The position numbers were made by a program, and so were the translations under genes. This document shows, one piece after another, positions 39,817-49,681 of a stretch of 64,000 nt of DNA. Location: assembly GCF_011761355.1 (NCBI RefSeq), contig NZ_JAASRW010000003.1:519188-583187 (forward strand), read 5' to 3'. Each line of letters opens with the position of its first letter. Positions within the stretch are counted from its first letter, which is position 1. The notes under the pieces were generated by a model. The model did no database searches. It was not told where the DNA came from and saw only the letters and a program-made list of their open reading frames with translations. The DNA comes from Paenibacillus lupini (GTDB lineage Bacteria; Bacillota; Bacilli; Paenibacillales; Paenibacillaceae).

Positions 39817-42600
39817 TTAATACGTTTTCACCGCATCAATGTTAATTGTACTGCTGCCTGTGCTGCCTGATCCCTGATTCACATAGAAGTTGATTTCTGA
39901 GATGGAGCCAAGATCACGTGTGCTGTTGCCGCCGCTATACCAGCTTGGACGGGCGAAGCTGCTGAAAGGAACCTGGATCGTGGTTGCCGTTGTACCGGAC
40001 AACACATAAGTGGTCTCCCATGGTTCACCGCTAGCTTCTTTGAACTGTACAGTAAGCGTGCGATTCGAGCCGTCAGGCTTCACCCATAGTGAGATCCCGG
40101 TTTTACCCGTCCAATTCGCAGAGAGTGGGTGAACAACACCAGCATAGTTAGCTGCCGTAGTGATGCTGTAGCTCAGCTTCATGCTGTTTGTACCATCACT
40201 TTTCACAGTTGTATCAAGTGTAGGAGTAATCGCGCTGCCAGAAGAGTTAGCTGGGTAGGCAGACTGCAGTGCACTGTTAGAAGCATAGCTGTCAAAGCTG
40301 TCAATTGCATCACCTGTAGGTTGTGTGCCCCCGCCAACTTGACCCGCTGTTACGGAGTCAAAGTAGATGGAGCTGCTGCCGGTCGTCCCGGAACCTTGAT
40401 TGACGTAGATGCTGTATTCCTTAATCTGATTCAGGTCCTTCACACCATTGCCGCCGCTGTACCAGCTCGGATGGTTAAAGGAGGTGAAAGGCAGATTAAC
40501 GACGCTTGCTGTTGTCCCAGATAAGGTGAAGTAGGTTTCCCATAACTCTCCGTTTGTTTCTTTGAACTGAATAGTGAGGGTACGGTTCGAGCCGTCCGGC
40601 TTCAGCCACAGCGACAAGCCTGTAGTTCCGGACCAGTCTGCGGTACCAAGCTGCTTAGTTGCACCTGCAAAGTTGGCAGGGGAAGCTGCAATGGTATAGT
40701 TGAACTTCATGCCGTAAGTGCCGCCATTTTTATTTGTAGTATCCCGAGTAACCGTTAACGCTCCGCCGTCCGTGTTGCGGACATAGGCACTTTGCAGTGC
40801 GCTGTCTGAAGCATAAGAGTCAAACGAGTCAATCGTAAGAGATGACACTTGAGCCGCAGTTGTGAAGGTAAGTCCGGCATTCGATGCCGTAGTAGAACCG
40901 GTTCCGTTCACCGCGGTTACTTTCCAATAATAGGTTTTGTTATAGGCTAAGGAGGATCCTGGCGTGTAGGATGTTGATGTCAGTCCGCTGGCATTAATAA
41001 CAGGGCTCGTATAGGAGCTGTTATCTGCTACAACAAGGGTGTAGCTCGTTGCATTGCTGGAAGTATTCCATGCCAATGTCGGCAGCACACTTTGATTCGT
41101 GGCTCCGCTCGTTGGTGTAGTCAGTGTAAAAGCACCAGGAGCTGGAAGTGCCGTTCCGCCGGTTGCATAGACAGGAGAGTAAGCTCCGGCAACCCCAGCA
41201 AGGTTATGTGCTTTAACTTTATACCAGTAGGCGGTACCCGATACGGAAGTTGGATCAGTCCAAGGGGTGTCGTTATCTGTTGCACATTGATTACATACGA
41301 CAGTCCATGGTCCGCTTGCCCCAGCTGTTGCACGTTCCACTGTATATTTGTCTGCTGCGGCTACACCTCTCCACTTGAGCTGCACCTTGCCGCCATTTGC
41401 CTGATGTCCGGTAATCAGTGGATCGCCTGGCACGCCTGCGGCAGGAACCGCTATTCCGCGCATAGCATAAGCGTGATTGCGAAGCTGTTGGGCTTTAGCC
41501 CGCATATCTGTTGTTGTGCCTGGATAGTAGATCGTGAAGCCATCGTTATGCACTTTGTAGCCGTAATCATCATTTTGTCCAAAAAGAGCCCAGTAAGCGC
41601 TGCCGGCAATCGCCGGATGTGCTTCGATTGCAGACAGGAAGTTAGCAAGGGAACCGTAAGTCTCGAGGTTCCAGGCGAATTCGCCAACAATCATCGCTTT
41701 GCCTGCGGCTTGCACTTTATCAGCTTGCGTGTTGAGCTGCGTGACAGATAAGCCTTTGCAGCATGCGCCTACAGCTGGCCATTGGTAGAAGTGGTCGCTG
41801 TAAATATCCACGCTGTTAATGGAGAGATGAGCATCCTTCACGCCATAAGTCCCGTCGACAACGAGATGGTTGCTGTCGATGCTTTTCAGATAGTCCGCAA
41901 TTTCCTGCGTCCAGTTCTTCATGGCTGTTGGGTTGTCGTACCAGCCCAGCTCATTACCGGTCTCCCAAGCCATAATCGTTGGATCGTCTTTGTACTTAAT
42001 ACCTGTGAGGGTATTTGTACGGTTAAGCAGGACGTTCAAATGCTGCTTGAAAGCACTAATAATTTCTGGTTTGTAATAGAACTCGTAACCGGTATAGCTG
42101 ATTCCGTCATCGGGATAGCCGAACCAGCGTGTCCATGATTTTTTGCCGCCATGATAGTAATCGTATTGGTCGATAAGCGGCAACACGAGGCGCAGTCCGT
42201 TGTCTCCAGCTGCTTTGATCGCATAATCAAGCTTCTGGAAGGCTTCCTCGTTGTATGTATTAAGCGTTGGCATAATACATTTGGCGCATCCAAAGGAATT
42301 GGCTGCATGGGAGCGGACAACGGTCGCGCCCATTTCTTTAGCTGTTTGGAAGGCATTATTTACACGGAATGGAGTTGGGAAATCAGTAGGGTTCTCATCA
42401 AGTCCGATCCAGTACAGGTTAGGTCCACTGTAGCGGAAAGGCTGGCCGTTTAGCATAAGCTGGCTGCCGGAGCGGGTAACAAAACCGGATACGGCTGCGG
42501 AAGCTTTTTTGGCCGGAGGACCAACAAGGGCTAATAAAGACATAAAGGCGAGCAATAGAGCGAGTGAGTAGGAAAGCATACGGAATCTGGTTGTGATCAC
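39817..42600 (-). CDS. Secreted GH5-type (mannanase-like) glycoside hydrolase with FnIII-like and two CBM11-like modules
   Basis: 927 aa. Signal peptide about 1-36 (ends KKASAAV). The GH5 clan-A domain (about 38-385) opens FVTRSGSQLMLNGQPFRYSG and has acid/base Glu217 in AWETGNELGW and nucleophile Glu307 in IVGEFAWN. The opening and WETGNE fit the GH5_7 beta-mannanase group best, though specificity needs testing. Two FnIII-like domains follow, about 390-485 and 490-590. Two CBM11-like modules start DSFDSYASDSALQSAY near 595 and DSFDSYASNSALQSAY near 765. No anchor is seen, so it is released. Start is GTG, 7 bases after AGGAGG. Its divergent neighbour is a sugar-sensing kinase; a cre-like site lies upstream. 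The enzyme is a paralogue of the 1863-aa protein at 49682. Confidence 0.9.
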   Translation of the reverse strand: MITTRFRMLSYSLALLLAFMSLLALVGPPAKKASAAVSGFVTRSGSQLMLNGQPFRYSGPNLYWIGLDENPTDFPTPFRVNNAFQTAKEMGATVVRSHAANSFGCAKCIMPTLNTYNEEAFQKLDYAIKAAGDNGLRLVLPLIDQYDYYHGGKKSWTRWFGYPDDGISYTGYEFYYKPEIISAFKQHLNVLLNRTNTLTGIKYKDDPTIMAWETGNELGWYDNPTAMKNWTQEIADYLKSIDSNHLVVDGTYGVKDAHLSINSVDIYSDHFYQWPAVGACCKGLSVTQLNTQADKVQAAGKAMIVGEFAWNLETYGSLANFLSAIEAHPAIAGSAYWALFGQNDDYGYKVHNDGFTIYYPGTTTDMRAKAQQLRNHAYAMRGIAVPAAGVPGDPLITGHQANGGKVQLKWRGVAAADKYTVERATAGASGPWTVVCNQCATDNDTPWTDPTSVSGTAYWYKVKAHNLAGVAGAYSPVYATGGTALPAPGAFTLTTPTSGATNQSVLPTLAWNTSSNATSYTLVVADNSSYTSPVINASGLTSTSYTPGSSLAYNKTYYWKVTAVNGTGSTTASNAGLTFTTAAQVSSLTIDSFDSYASDSALQSAYVRNTDGGALTVTRDTTNKNGGTYGMKFNYTIAASPANFAGATKQLGTADWSGTTGLSLWLKPDGSNRTLTIQFKETNGELWETYFTLSGTTASVVNLPFTSFNHPSWYSGGNGVKDLNQIKEYSIYVNQGSGTTGSSSIYFDSVTAGQVGGGTQPTGDAIDSFDSYASNSALQSAYPANSSGSAITPTLDTTVKSDGTNSMKLSYSITTAANYAGVVHPLSANWTGKTGISLWVKPDGSNRTLTVQFKEASGEPWETTYVLSGTTATTIQVPFSSFARPSWYSGGNSTRDLGSISEINFYVNQGSGSTGSSTINIDAVKTY

Positions 42601-42769
42601 ATGATTACCTCCTAAAAAGAATTGTCACCCAATTGGCCTAGTCGGGCCAATTGTGATGATTCTTACTTCGTAAGCATTAAAATTGTCATTCGTTCAACGG
42701 CACGCCAAATGCCGTTTCTAGCAATTCATCCTTCAAAAGCAGTACCGGCACACGCCATCTCCTAGAAAA

Positions 42770-42783
42770 TGTAAGCGCTTTAC
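42770..42783. promoter_or_regulatory. cre-like CcpA site upstream of the GH5 gene
   Basis: TGTAAGCGCTTTAC matches the cre consensus TGWAARCGYTWWCA at 12 of 14 positions and lies 170 bases upstream of the GTG start of the secreted GH5 enzyme. Confidence 0.6.
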
Positions 42784-42944
42784 CTCCTCTCCATCACAAA
42801 TACGCATGCCGCGTGCTATTAATCTAACGCCTTATTTCTCTCCTGACTATTGGCTAATTTTTAGGTTTCTTGCATTCTGTTTAGGCCTATGCGACTTACA
42901 GGAAGAAAAGGTTGCCAGGTTGTTCAGCTCTATGTCAGAATCAC

Positions 42945-42958
42945 AGTAAACGCTTACA
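42945..42958. promoter_or_regulatory. cre-like CcpA site upstream of the histidine kinase gene
   Basis: AGTAAACGCTTACA matches cre at 13 of 14 positions, 30 bases before the start codon of the kinase gene, where CcpA binding would block transcription. Confidence 0.75.
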
Positions 42959-42987
42959 TATTAGAAATGAATAGGGGCAGGGCATAA

Positions 42988-44778
42988 ATGAAAAAGAGGC
43001 GAGGGTTTTTCCATTTTACTGGAATCAGCAGTATGACGATGCAGAAGAAGCTGATTATCGTATTTGTGGTGCTTATCATCATTCCGATCTCGGCAACGGG
43101 GTTTATTTCCTATCAGAACTATATTCAGTCTATTAATAAGAACACAAAAAACTACGTCACCGAGTTAATCAGCAATATGCAGACCAATCTCGATAACCAT
43201 CTGGAAGATATGATGACCGTCAGCAAAATCCCTCTCTATTCGGTCTCGATGCAGCAATATTTGAGCCATCAGGAAATGACGCTTGAGAAGCAGCGCCAGA
43301 TGGACTTCTATATCGGATTACTTGATAGCATGAGGAAGGATCTCTATTCGGCGTATATCTATGATAATTTTGGGAACGTGTTCTATCGGATCAAGAGTGA
43401 TGCCATTCGTGAGGATATGATGAGCCAGTATGAGAAATGGAAGGAGCTGGCGATTGAAGGAAACGGTGATCCAGTCATCATACCAACGCAGCGGGTTGTA
43501 CGTGCGAATGGTTCTCCCCAATATTTATTCACGGTGCTGCGCAGTATCCGGGATATCGGCACGCTGGAGAATATCGGATTTGTGGCGGTTGATGCAGATA
43601 TTAGTATCATTGAAAATGTTGTACAGGAGCTTAACACGGTAACGAACGGGAAGACGCTCATTATCGACGGCGAGAATAATGTTGCTTATGACAGCGACCA
43701 CATTTTGACGGCCAGCAATATTACGGGTAATGAGGTTGTGGAGAAGGCTATTGGCGATCAAGGCAGCTTTAATATTGTGGTCGACCATATTTCCTATATT
43801 TGCACTTACTCCGTCTCGAAGGATACCGGGTGGAAAATATTTGCGTTCATCCCCGTTAATTATTTGCATCATGATGCCCAGCTGACGCGGAATGTGACGC
43901 TTACGACGACGATTGGGATTATCGGCTTTGCCCTGCTTGTCTCGGTAGTGCTGTCGTTTATGATGACGAGGTCACTCCGCCAGATGACGGATCTGATGCG
44001 CAGCGTGCGCGGCGGAAACATGGACGTCAGTTTTGATGTGAAGCAAAAGGATGAGGTCGGTATTCTTGGCATGGAGTTTAACCGCATGCTGAGGCGGATG
44101 AAGGAGCTCATCTCGGAAATCTACGTGATCCAGTCGCGTAAGAAGGAAGCAGATCTGGAGGCGCTGCAAAGCCAGATCAATCCTCATTTTATATACAATA
44201 CGCTCGAAACGATCCGCATGACGGCTGAGATCAATGATGATGAGGAAGTAGCCGAGATGACCTTCACGCTTGGGAAGCTGCTGCGATACAGCATTAATCG
44301 AGGACGCGAGACGGTAGAGCTGAGGGAGGAAATGCAGCATCTGGAGCGTTATCTTCAACTTTTGCGTTACCGGTTCAACAACCGATTTAATATGACTTTC
44401 GAAATTCCGCAGGAGCTGCTGAATTTCCCTGTGATGAAGCTGACGTTCCAGCCGATTGTAGAGAATGCAATCATCCATGGCGTGGAGGGTAAGCCAAATG
44501 AGGTATCCATTCGCTTATCTGCTGAGATGAAGGAGCAGCTCATTATCTTTTCTATTAAGGATGAAGGAGCAGGCATGGACGGCGTGACACTGGATTTGCT
44601 TCGTCAATCGATGAACGGCACTCGGGATGCAGGAGGCTCAAAGACAGGGGTAGGGCTGCGTAATGTGAATGAACGAATCAAGCTGCATTATGGCGAGATG
44701 TATGGCCTTGAGATTGAGAGCAAGTGGGGAGAAGGCACAACTGTCTATTTAAAACTACCTAGAAGGCAAGGTGACTAG
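42988..44778 (+). CDS. Sensor histidine kinase, YesM-like
   Basis: 596 aa: TM1 about 22-43 (LIIVFVVLIIIPISATGFIS), Cache-type extracellular domain about 45-295, TM2 (VTLTTTIGIIGFALLVSVVL), HAMP, then His400 in LQSQINPHFIYNTLETIRMT. The HATPase has FQPIVENAIIHGVEG, DEGAGMDG and GVGLRNVNERI. The response regulator gene starts 3 bases after its stop. Placed between the GH5 enzymes and their importer, it most likely senses oligosaccharides released from mannan or a similar glycan. Confidence 0.93.
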   Translation: MKKRRGFFHFTGISSMTMQKKLIIVFVVLIIIPISATGFISYQNYIQSINKNTKNYVTELISNMQTNLDNHLEDMMTVSKIPLYSVSMQQYLSHQEMTLEKQRQMDFYIGLLDSMRKDLYSAYIYDNFGNVFYRIKSDAIREDMMSQYEKWKELAIEGNGDPVIIPTQRVVRANGSPQYLFTVLRSIRDIGTLENIGFVAVDADISIIENVVQELNTVTNGKTLIIDGENNVAYDSDHILTASNITGNEVVEKAIGDQGSFNIVVDHISYICTYSVSKDTGWKIFAFIPVNYLHHDAQLTRNVTLTTTIGIIGFALLVSVVLSFMMTRSLRQMTDLMRSVRGGNMDVSFDVKQKDEVGILGMEFNRMLRRMKELISEIYVIQSRKKEADLEALQSQINPHFIYNTLETIRMTAEINDDEEVAEMTFTLGKLLRYSINRGRETVELREEMQHLERYLQLLRYRFNNRFNMTFEIPQELLNFPVMKLTFQPIVENAIIHGVEGKPNEVSIRLSAEMKEQLIIFSIKDEGAGMDGVTLDLLRQSMNGTRDAGGSKTGVGLRNVNERIKLHYGEMYGLEIESKWGEGTTVYLKLPRRQGD

Positions 44779-44780
44779 CG

Positions 44781-46343
44781 ATGCTTAGCATTATGATTAT
44801 TGATGATGAAGATTTGATTCGCCGTGGACTGGAGAAGATTATTTCCAAGCTGAATGAGGATTACCTTGTCGTGGGCAGCTTCTCGAATGGTTTCGAGGCT
44901 TCCCAAGAGCTAGATCGTCTGGCGCCGGATGTGGTGATTACCGATATTAAAATGCCCTATATGGACGGGCTGCAGTTTATAGAGGAGCTTAGACGCCGTC
45001 TGCCGGATACAAGATGTCTGATCTTAAGCGGCTACAATGATTTCGATTATGCACGGACAGCTTTGCAATATGGGGTAAAGGATTATTTGATCAAGCCCGT
45101 CGATAAGGAAGAATTACTTGCCAACTTGTCTCACATTCATGAGGAGCTGAAGGCTGCCAAGCAGGAAAAGGAGAAGGAACAGCTGCTGAGCAAAAAAGCT
45201 CAAATTAGCGATCTGCTGTTGAAAGAGCAGCAGCTGCGCAAGCTGTTTGGCGGTGATCTCGAAGCCCCGTTTGCTGGTGAGGCGGGCGGCTTTTCCATGT
45301 CCGCTGTGCTGGAGCAGTCTTATGCGGTGCTGACCATCCGTGCATCCAGTCAAGGGATGAAGGAGCAGCTGTTGGAATGGGGAAGAACGATGGTATCTGT
45401 TGGTCTAGAGTGTGCAGTAATGGAAGCGCAGATTGTTGCTTTGCTTGTTCCCTGCCAGAAGGAAGAGGATACCGGAAGATTAGCCCATAAAACAGCACTT
45501 CGCCTTATTAATGAGCTGCAATTTGCCGCCAAAGGGAAATTTGTGATCGGAATTAGCAGCAGTTATAAGGGGAGCGCATCGGCAGCAACAGCCTATAACG
45601 AAGCACTGGTATTATCCTATGCTGGTATTTACAAGCGTGAGCCATTTGCAATTGTGACGGTAAAAGAAGGAGCCAATGCCTCGGTTGACCCTGCCTTTTT
45701 CACTGGACTGATGGAAGGGGAATTTACGAAAGCTCTAGAACGGCTGGATGTAGACGGGATCGGAGCAGCTGTTCATGATTTATTTGTGGAAATAGAAAGG
45801 GTAAAACCACCTTACGCGGATATTGTTCAATTCATGGCGAATCTGCTGTATACGGCTGTGCAGAAGGTTGATGGACTGCTGGATGAGCTTGTGAAGCTGA
45901 CGCCGCCGGGTATTGGAGTGTACCAGTCGGTTGCGGACTTTTTCAATTTTGCCGAGCTGAAGGAGCGGATTCTGCATCTGCTTGAGCTGTCATTGTACCG
46001 GCTGGCTTCTGTACGCAAAGAAGGCGGCAACCGGGTAATCGAGACGGTAAAGCAGCTTATTCAACAGGATTATGATAAGGATGTGGAGCTGACAGAGCTG
46101 TCGGAGAGGGTATTCCTTAATCCAAGCTATCTCAGTACGTTATTCAAGCAGGAGATGGGGCAGACGATTACGCAATACGTGCTGCAGCTTCGGATGATGA
46201 AGGCGAAGGAGCTTCTGAAGAAGCGTCTGGACCTGAAGGTGTATGAGGTAGGCGAGCAGGTCGGCTATCCGGACTCTATCTATTTCAATAAGGTGTTCAA
46301 GAAGATGGTTGGCGTAACGCCGAAGGAGTATCGGAATAAATAA
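44781..46343 (+). CDS. Response regulator, YesN-like (CheY-AraC)
   Basis: 520 aa. The receiver has IIDDEDLIRRG, Asp55 in VVITDIKMPYMDGL and YLIKPVDKEE. A coiled-coil segment follows (ELKAAKQEKEKEQLLSKKAQ), then a long central domain (about 160-410). The AraC HTH pair is ELTELSERVFLNPSYLSTLF and KVYEVGEQVGYPDSIYFNKV, ending VGVTPKEYRNK. Likely activator of the CUT1 importer and SLH enzyme genes that follow. A 153-base gap with a cre-like site separates it from the importer lipoprotein. Confidence 0.93.
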   Translation: MLSIMIIDDEDLIRRGLEKIISKLNEDYLVVGSFSNGFEASQELDRLAPDVVITDIKMPYMDGLQFIEELRRRLPDTRCLILSGYNDFDYARTALQYGVKDYLIKPVDKEELLANLSHIHEELKAAKQEKEKEQLLSKKAQISDLLLKEQQLRKLFGGDLEAPFAGEAGGFSMSAVLEQSYAVLTIRASSQGMKEQLLEWGRTMVSVGLECAVMEAQIVALLVPCQKEEDTGRLAHKTALRLINELQFAAKGKFVIGISSSYKGSASAATAYNEALVLSYAGIYKREPFAIVTVKEGANASVDPAFFTGLMEGEFTKALERLDVDGIGAAVHDLFVEIERVKPPYADIVQFMANLLYTAVQKVDGLLDELVKLTPPGIGVYQSVADFFNFAELKERILHLLELSLYRLASVRKEGGNRVIETVKQLIQQDYDKDVELTELSERVFLNPSYLSTLFKQEMGQTITQYVLQLRMMKAKELLKKRLDLKVYEVGEQVGYPDSIYFNKVFKKMVGVTPKEYRNK

Positions 46344-46426
46344 AACTTTTCTGTGAAAGTACTTTCGGAAGCTTTTCAAATTATCCAAAAAAAAGACCAT
46401 AAATATAAGCTTACGACATTAAATTA

Positions 46427-46440
46427 TGAAAGCGCATTCC
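46427..46440. promoter_or_regulatory. cre-like site upstream of the CUT1 importer
   Basis: TGAAAGCGCATTCC matches cre at 12 of 14 positions, 56 bases before the lipoprotein start codon. Confidence 0.5.
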
Positions 46441-46496
46441 CTATAATTGCTCTTGTAGGTAAGCGCATTCAACACATATTCGAGGGGGCGTCGAGT

Positions 46497-47846
46497 TTGA
46501 AGAAAAAGCAATTGCTTTCCACAGTAGCAGTACTAGGCCTTGCAATGTCAATGGCAGCAGGGTGCGGTTCGAACAATGGTAACAACGAAGGTACACCAGC
46601 AAGTAACAACAAGGCGGACAATGCTGCCGCAACAAACACAGCAGACAACGCAGCAGCAACGAATACAGCTACAGAAGAGCCAGCTGCACCGAAGATTGCC
46701 GGCAAGGTTGTATTCACAACAAACCGGACTGACCTCGTAGATACAGAGCTTAAAACTTACGCAGATAAATTCCACGAGAAATATCCGGATGCAACAGTTG
46801 AGATTGAAGCGATTAAGGATTATGACCAAACGACAAAAATCCGTATGGCGTCCAACGAGCTGGCCGATATTAGCTTGATCCCGGGCACGGTGAAAAACTC
46901 GGATCTTCCGAACTTCTACCTGCCGGTTGATGATCTGGGACTGAACGACCGCATTTACTTCAAAGACAATCGCAGCCAAGACGGTAAACTATACGGTATT
47001 TCCTCCGGCAGCGCAGCGATGGGCGTAACGTACAACAAAAAAGCATTTGCTGCAGCTGGCATTACAGCTGTACCAAAAACGCTTGATGAGTTTTATGCTG
47101 ATGCAGAAAAGCTGAAAGCAGCTGGCATTACACCACTCGCGACAAACTTTAAAGACAAATGGCCGCTGTATGGCTGGGATCAAGAGGCGTTTATTTATGC
47201 CGGTGACCCAATGCTGCATAACACAATGGCTACACAGGACGAGCCATTCGCCGTTGACGGTCCTCACTGGCAGGCGTTCTCGATCCTGAAGAAAATGGTA
47301 GACAGCGGTTATGTGGAGAAGGACCTGATGTCGACGAACTGGGAAGGTTCGAAGAAAGACGTTGCTTCCGGTAAAATTGCGATGTTCCTGCTTGGCAACT
47401 GGGTAGTACCGCAAGTTGTAGATAACGGCGCTGCTGCTGAAGATGTAGGCTTCTTCCCATTGCCGCTCGACAACAGTGGTGAAGCGAAGGTTATCCTGGC
47501 TTCCGACTACTACTACGGCATTGATAAGAACAGCGAAAATCCGGATACAGCAAAAGCATTCTTGAAGTTCCTAATCGAAGAATCCGGTTATGACGACTAT
47601 GCTGGCTTCATTCCAGTATTGAAAGACAAACAGCCTAAGCTTGCTCAACTGAACGAGTTTATGGCGACTAATCCAAAAGTAATTGAGATGGCTGCTGAGA
47701 ACGATGACTACCTGGCGATCGCGAACAAAATGCAATTCGACACAAGCGCATTTGCACAAGACGCTATTATGGGCAAAGACATGAAAGAAGTGTTTGCTTC
47801 TTACAACAAGAAGTGGAAAGACGCTAAGGCTGCATTAGTTAAATAA
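46497..47846 (+). CDS. Extracellular sugar-binding lipoprotein (CUT1 family)
   Basis: 449 aa. Lipoprotein signal ends in SMAAGCGSNN, then an Ala/Asn/Thr-rich linker, then a family-1 solute-binding fold: VVFTTNRTDLVDTELKTYAD, MASNELADISLIPG, YGISSGSAAMGVTYNKKAFA, GKIAMFLLGNWVVPQV. The frame extends upstream to 46353, but the TTG at 46497, 7-8 bases after GAGGGGG, gives the correct signal peptide. It is followed by two permeases and no ATPase, as in CUT1 systems that use a shared MsmX-type ATPase. Context suggests manno- or gluco-oligosaccharide uptake. Confidence 0.92.
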   Translation: MKKKQLLSTVAVLGLAMSMAAGCGSNNGNNEGTPASNNKADNAAATNTADNAAATNTATEEPAAPKIAGKVVFTTNRTDLVDTELKTYADKFHEKYPDATVEIEAIKDYDQTTKIRMASNELADISLIPGTVKNSDLPNFYLPVDDLGLNDRIYFKDNRSQDGKLYGISSGSAAMGVTYNKKAFAAAGITAVPKTLDEFYADAEKLKAAGITPLATNFKDKWPLYGWDQEAFIYAGDPMLHNTMATQDEPFAVDGPHWQAFSILKKMVDSGYVEKDLMSTNWEGSKKDVASGKIAMFLLGNWVVPQVVDNGAAAEDVGFFPLPLDNSGEAKVILASDYYYGIDKNSENPDTAKAFLKFLIEESGYDDYAGFIPVLKDKQPKLAQLNEFMATNPKVIEMAAENDDYLAIANKMQFDTSAFAQDAIMGKDMKEVFASYNKKWKDAKAALVK

Positions 47847-47856
47847 GTACGTCATT

Positions 47857-47903
47857 GGAAGAGAAGATGATTATCGGTATTCTTCGATAACGTTTTCTCT
47901 TCC
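47857..47903 (+). terminator. Intercistronic hairpin after the lipoprotein gene
   Basis: GGAAGAGAA pairs with TTCTCTTCC, with an inner TTATCG/CGATAA stem; no T-run. Probably raises the level of the binding-protein message over the permease messages. Confidence 0.6.
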
Positions 47904-47933
47904 TCCTTATCACGAAGTAAAGAAGGGCTGCCG

Positions 47934-48818
47934 ATGTTTGCAATGAGTTACAAGGTACAGCGTTATGTCATCTTATTTTCATTCCTGACGGTTCCGCTGC
48001 TGCTGCTTGCGGTATTTTCCTTCTATCCAGCAATATATCTGGCTTGGCTGAGCTTTACCTCATGGGACGGCTACAGCCCGGAGAAGGCTTGGGTAGGCTT
48101 TAACAACTACAAGGAAATTTTCACGAATGCGGATATTTTTAGTGTATTCTCCCATAACGTTGTTTACTTCATGGGCGGGATTGTCCAGAACATTCTTGCT
48201 TTGTTCTTCGCGGTGCTGCTTAATTCACGGTTAAGAGGACGCAATACGTTCCGTGTGCTGCTCTTCCTGCCGTATATTCTGAACAGTGTTGCGATCGCTT
48301 ATATGTTCACTTATGTCTACGACGCACAGAACGGCTCGCTTAATGCGCTGCTTACTTCCATCGGGTTGGAATCCTGGATTAAGAGCTGGCTCGGAGACGC
48401 TGGAATCGTCAACTACTCACTAGCTTTCATCTCGATGTGGAAGTTCATGGGCTTTAATATGGTTATTTATTTAGGTGCTTTACAATCCATTCCGGGTGAC
48501 CTGTATGAAGCGGCGAAGATTGATGGAGCAGGGCCATTCAAGTCCTTCCTCTACATTACTTGGCCGAGCATTATCAAGATTGTGGAACTAAGCATGCTGC
48601 TTACGGTCAGCGGAGCACTTGAAGTATTCGATCTGCCGTTTGTAATGACCAAAGGTGGTCCAGCTGGTGCAAGCCAAACCTTCGTTACGAAAAGCGTAGA
48701 GACAGCTTTCAACTTCAGCAACTATGGTCTCGCTTCGGCGATGGGGATGGTGCTGCTGTGTATCGTGGTGTTGGTTATTTTCGTACAGCGGAAGCTGATC
48801 TTACGGGGGGAGGAATAA
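47934..48818 (+). CDS. Sugar ABC permease, MalF type
   Basis: 294 aa, six membrane segments, with the EAA-loop LYEAAKIDGAGPFKSFLYIT followed by WPSI that contacts the ATPase. The opening (VILFSFLTVPLLLLAVFSFY then PAIYLAWLSFTSWDGYSP) is typical of CUT1 permeases such as MsmF/LacF. AGAAGGG lies 6 bases before the ATG. The second permease gene starts 3 bases downstream. Confidence 0.93.
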   Translation: MFAMSYKVQRYVILFSFLTVPLLLLAVFSFYPAIYLAWLSFTSWDGYSPEKAWVGFNNYKEIFTNADIFSVFSHNVVYFMGGIVQNILALFFAVLLNSRLRGRNTFRVLLFLPYILNSVAIAYMFTYVYDAQNGSLNALLTSIGLESWIKSWLGDAGIVNYSLAFISMWKFMGFNMVIYLGALQSIPGDLYEAAKIDGAGPFKSFLYITWPSIIKIVELSMLLTVSGALEVFDLPFVMTKGGPAGASQTFVTKSVETAFNFSNYGLASAMGMVLLCIVVLVIFVQRKLILRGEE

Positions 48819-48821
48819 AAA

Positions 48822-49646
48822 ATGTCCCGTACGATTGCTAATGTACTGAAGTACGCGGTGCTGCTGGTGGCTGTATTTGTTATCTTGTTCCCTCCTTATG
48901 TCGTCATCTTGAATGCATTCAAGGGCAATGAGGAGTATGCCAAATCCAGTGTTTTTGATTTTCCTAAGTCGTTTGCTTATCTCGAAAACTTCTCGACCGT
49001 GTTTCACCGCGGGGATATGCTTCAGGCTTTCTCGAATACAGGTGTAATTCTGGTCCTGTCTGTCCTTGGCAACGTGCTGATGGGTACGATGGTGGCATTT
49101 GCGCTGGGTCGCTTTAATTTTAAGCTGAAGTCCTGGATCCTTGGCGCTTATGTAGCGGCTACTCTTATCCCTTCCGTTACAACACAGGTGGCCACCTTCG
49201 GCATCATTAAAGAGCTTGGTCTGTTTAATTCCTTGTACGGTCCGGTGCTGCTCTATCTTGGCACGGACGTGGTTCAAATCTACTTGTATCTGCAATTCAT
49301 ACGCCATATTCCTTACGATCTTGATGAGAATGCCATGATTGAAGGTGCTTCTTTATTCCGAATCTATCGCTCGATTATTTTCCCGCTGCTTGCACCGGCG
49401 ACAGCGACTGCGATTATTCTGAAAAGCATCTCGATCTACAACGATATGTATATCCCTTATTTGTATATGCCATCGCAAAAGCTTCGTGTTGTCTCCACAG
49501 GGCTTATGAACTTTGTTGGCGTCAACAGCGCGCAGTGGAACGTGGTGTGTGCGGCATTGCTTATCATTCTTATTCCGACGACTATTCTATATCTCATCAT
49601 GCAGCGTTTCATCTTCTCGGGAATCGTCAGCGGTTCGGTTAAATAA
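48822..49646 (+). CDS. Sugar ABC permease, MalG type
   Basis: 274 aa, six membrane segments, EAA loop DENAMIEGASLFRIYRSIIF then PLLAPATATA. It forms the channel with the preceding permease. GGGGGGAGG precedes the ATG. The large SLH-anchored enzyme begins 35 bases downstream without an intervening terminator, so importer and enzyme may be one transcript. Confidence 0.93.
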   Translation: MSRTIANVLKYAVLLVAVFVILFPPYVVILNAFKGNEEYAKSSVFDFPKSFAYLENFSTVFHRGDMLQAFSNTGVILVLSVLGNVLMGTMVAFALGRFNFKLKSWILGAYVAATLIPSVTTQVATFGIIKELGLFNSLYGPVLLYLGTDVVQIYLYLQFIRHIPYDLDENAMIEGASLFRIYRSIIFPLLAPATATAIILKSISIYNDMYIPYLYMPSQKLRVVSTGLMNFVGVNSAQWNVVCAALLIILIPTTILYLIMQRFIFSGIVSGSVK

Positions 49647-49681
49647 CTTAAAGTCACCATTTCATATGAAGGAGTGGACTT

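Larger units (their letters stand above)
42601..42987. other. Divergent 387-bp promoter region
   Basis: It holds the leaders of the minus-strand GH5 gene and the plus-strand histidine kinase gene. Two cre-like sites (42770-42783 and 42945-42958) are the only recognisable signals; an inverted CAATTGG..CCAATTG pair at about 42631-42652 is also present. No coding frame of note. Confidence 0.6.

Noticed and set aside
41092..41751. 219-aa plus-strand frame opposite the 927-aa GH5 gene
   Set aside because: Shadow of the GH5 frame; Cys/Ser/His-rich translation with no family resemblance.
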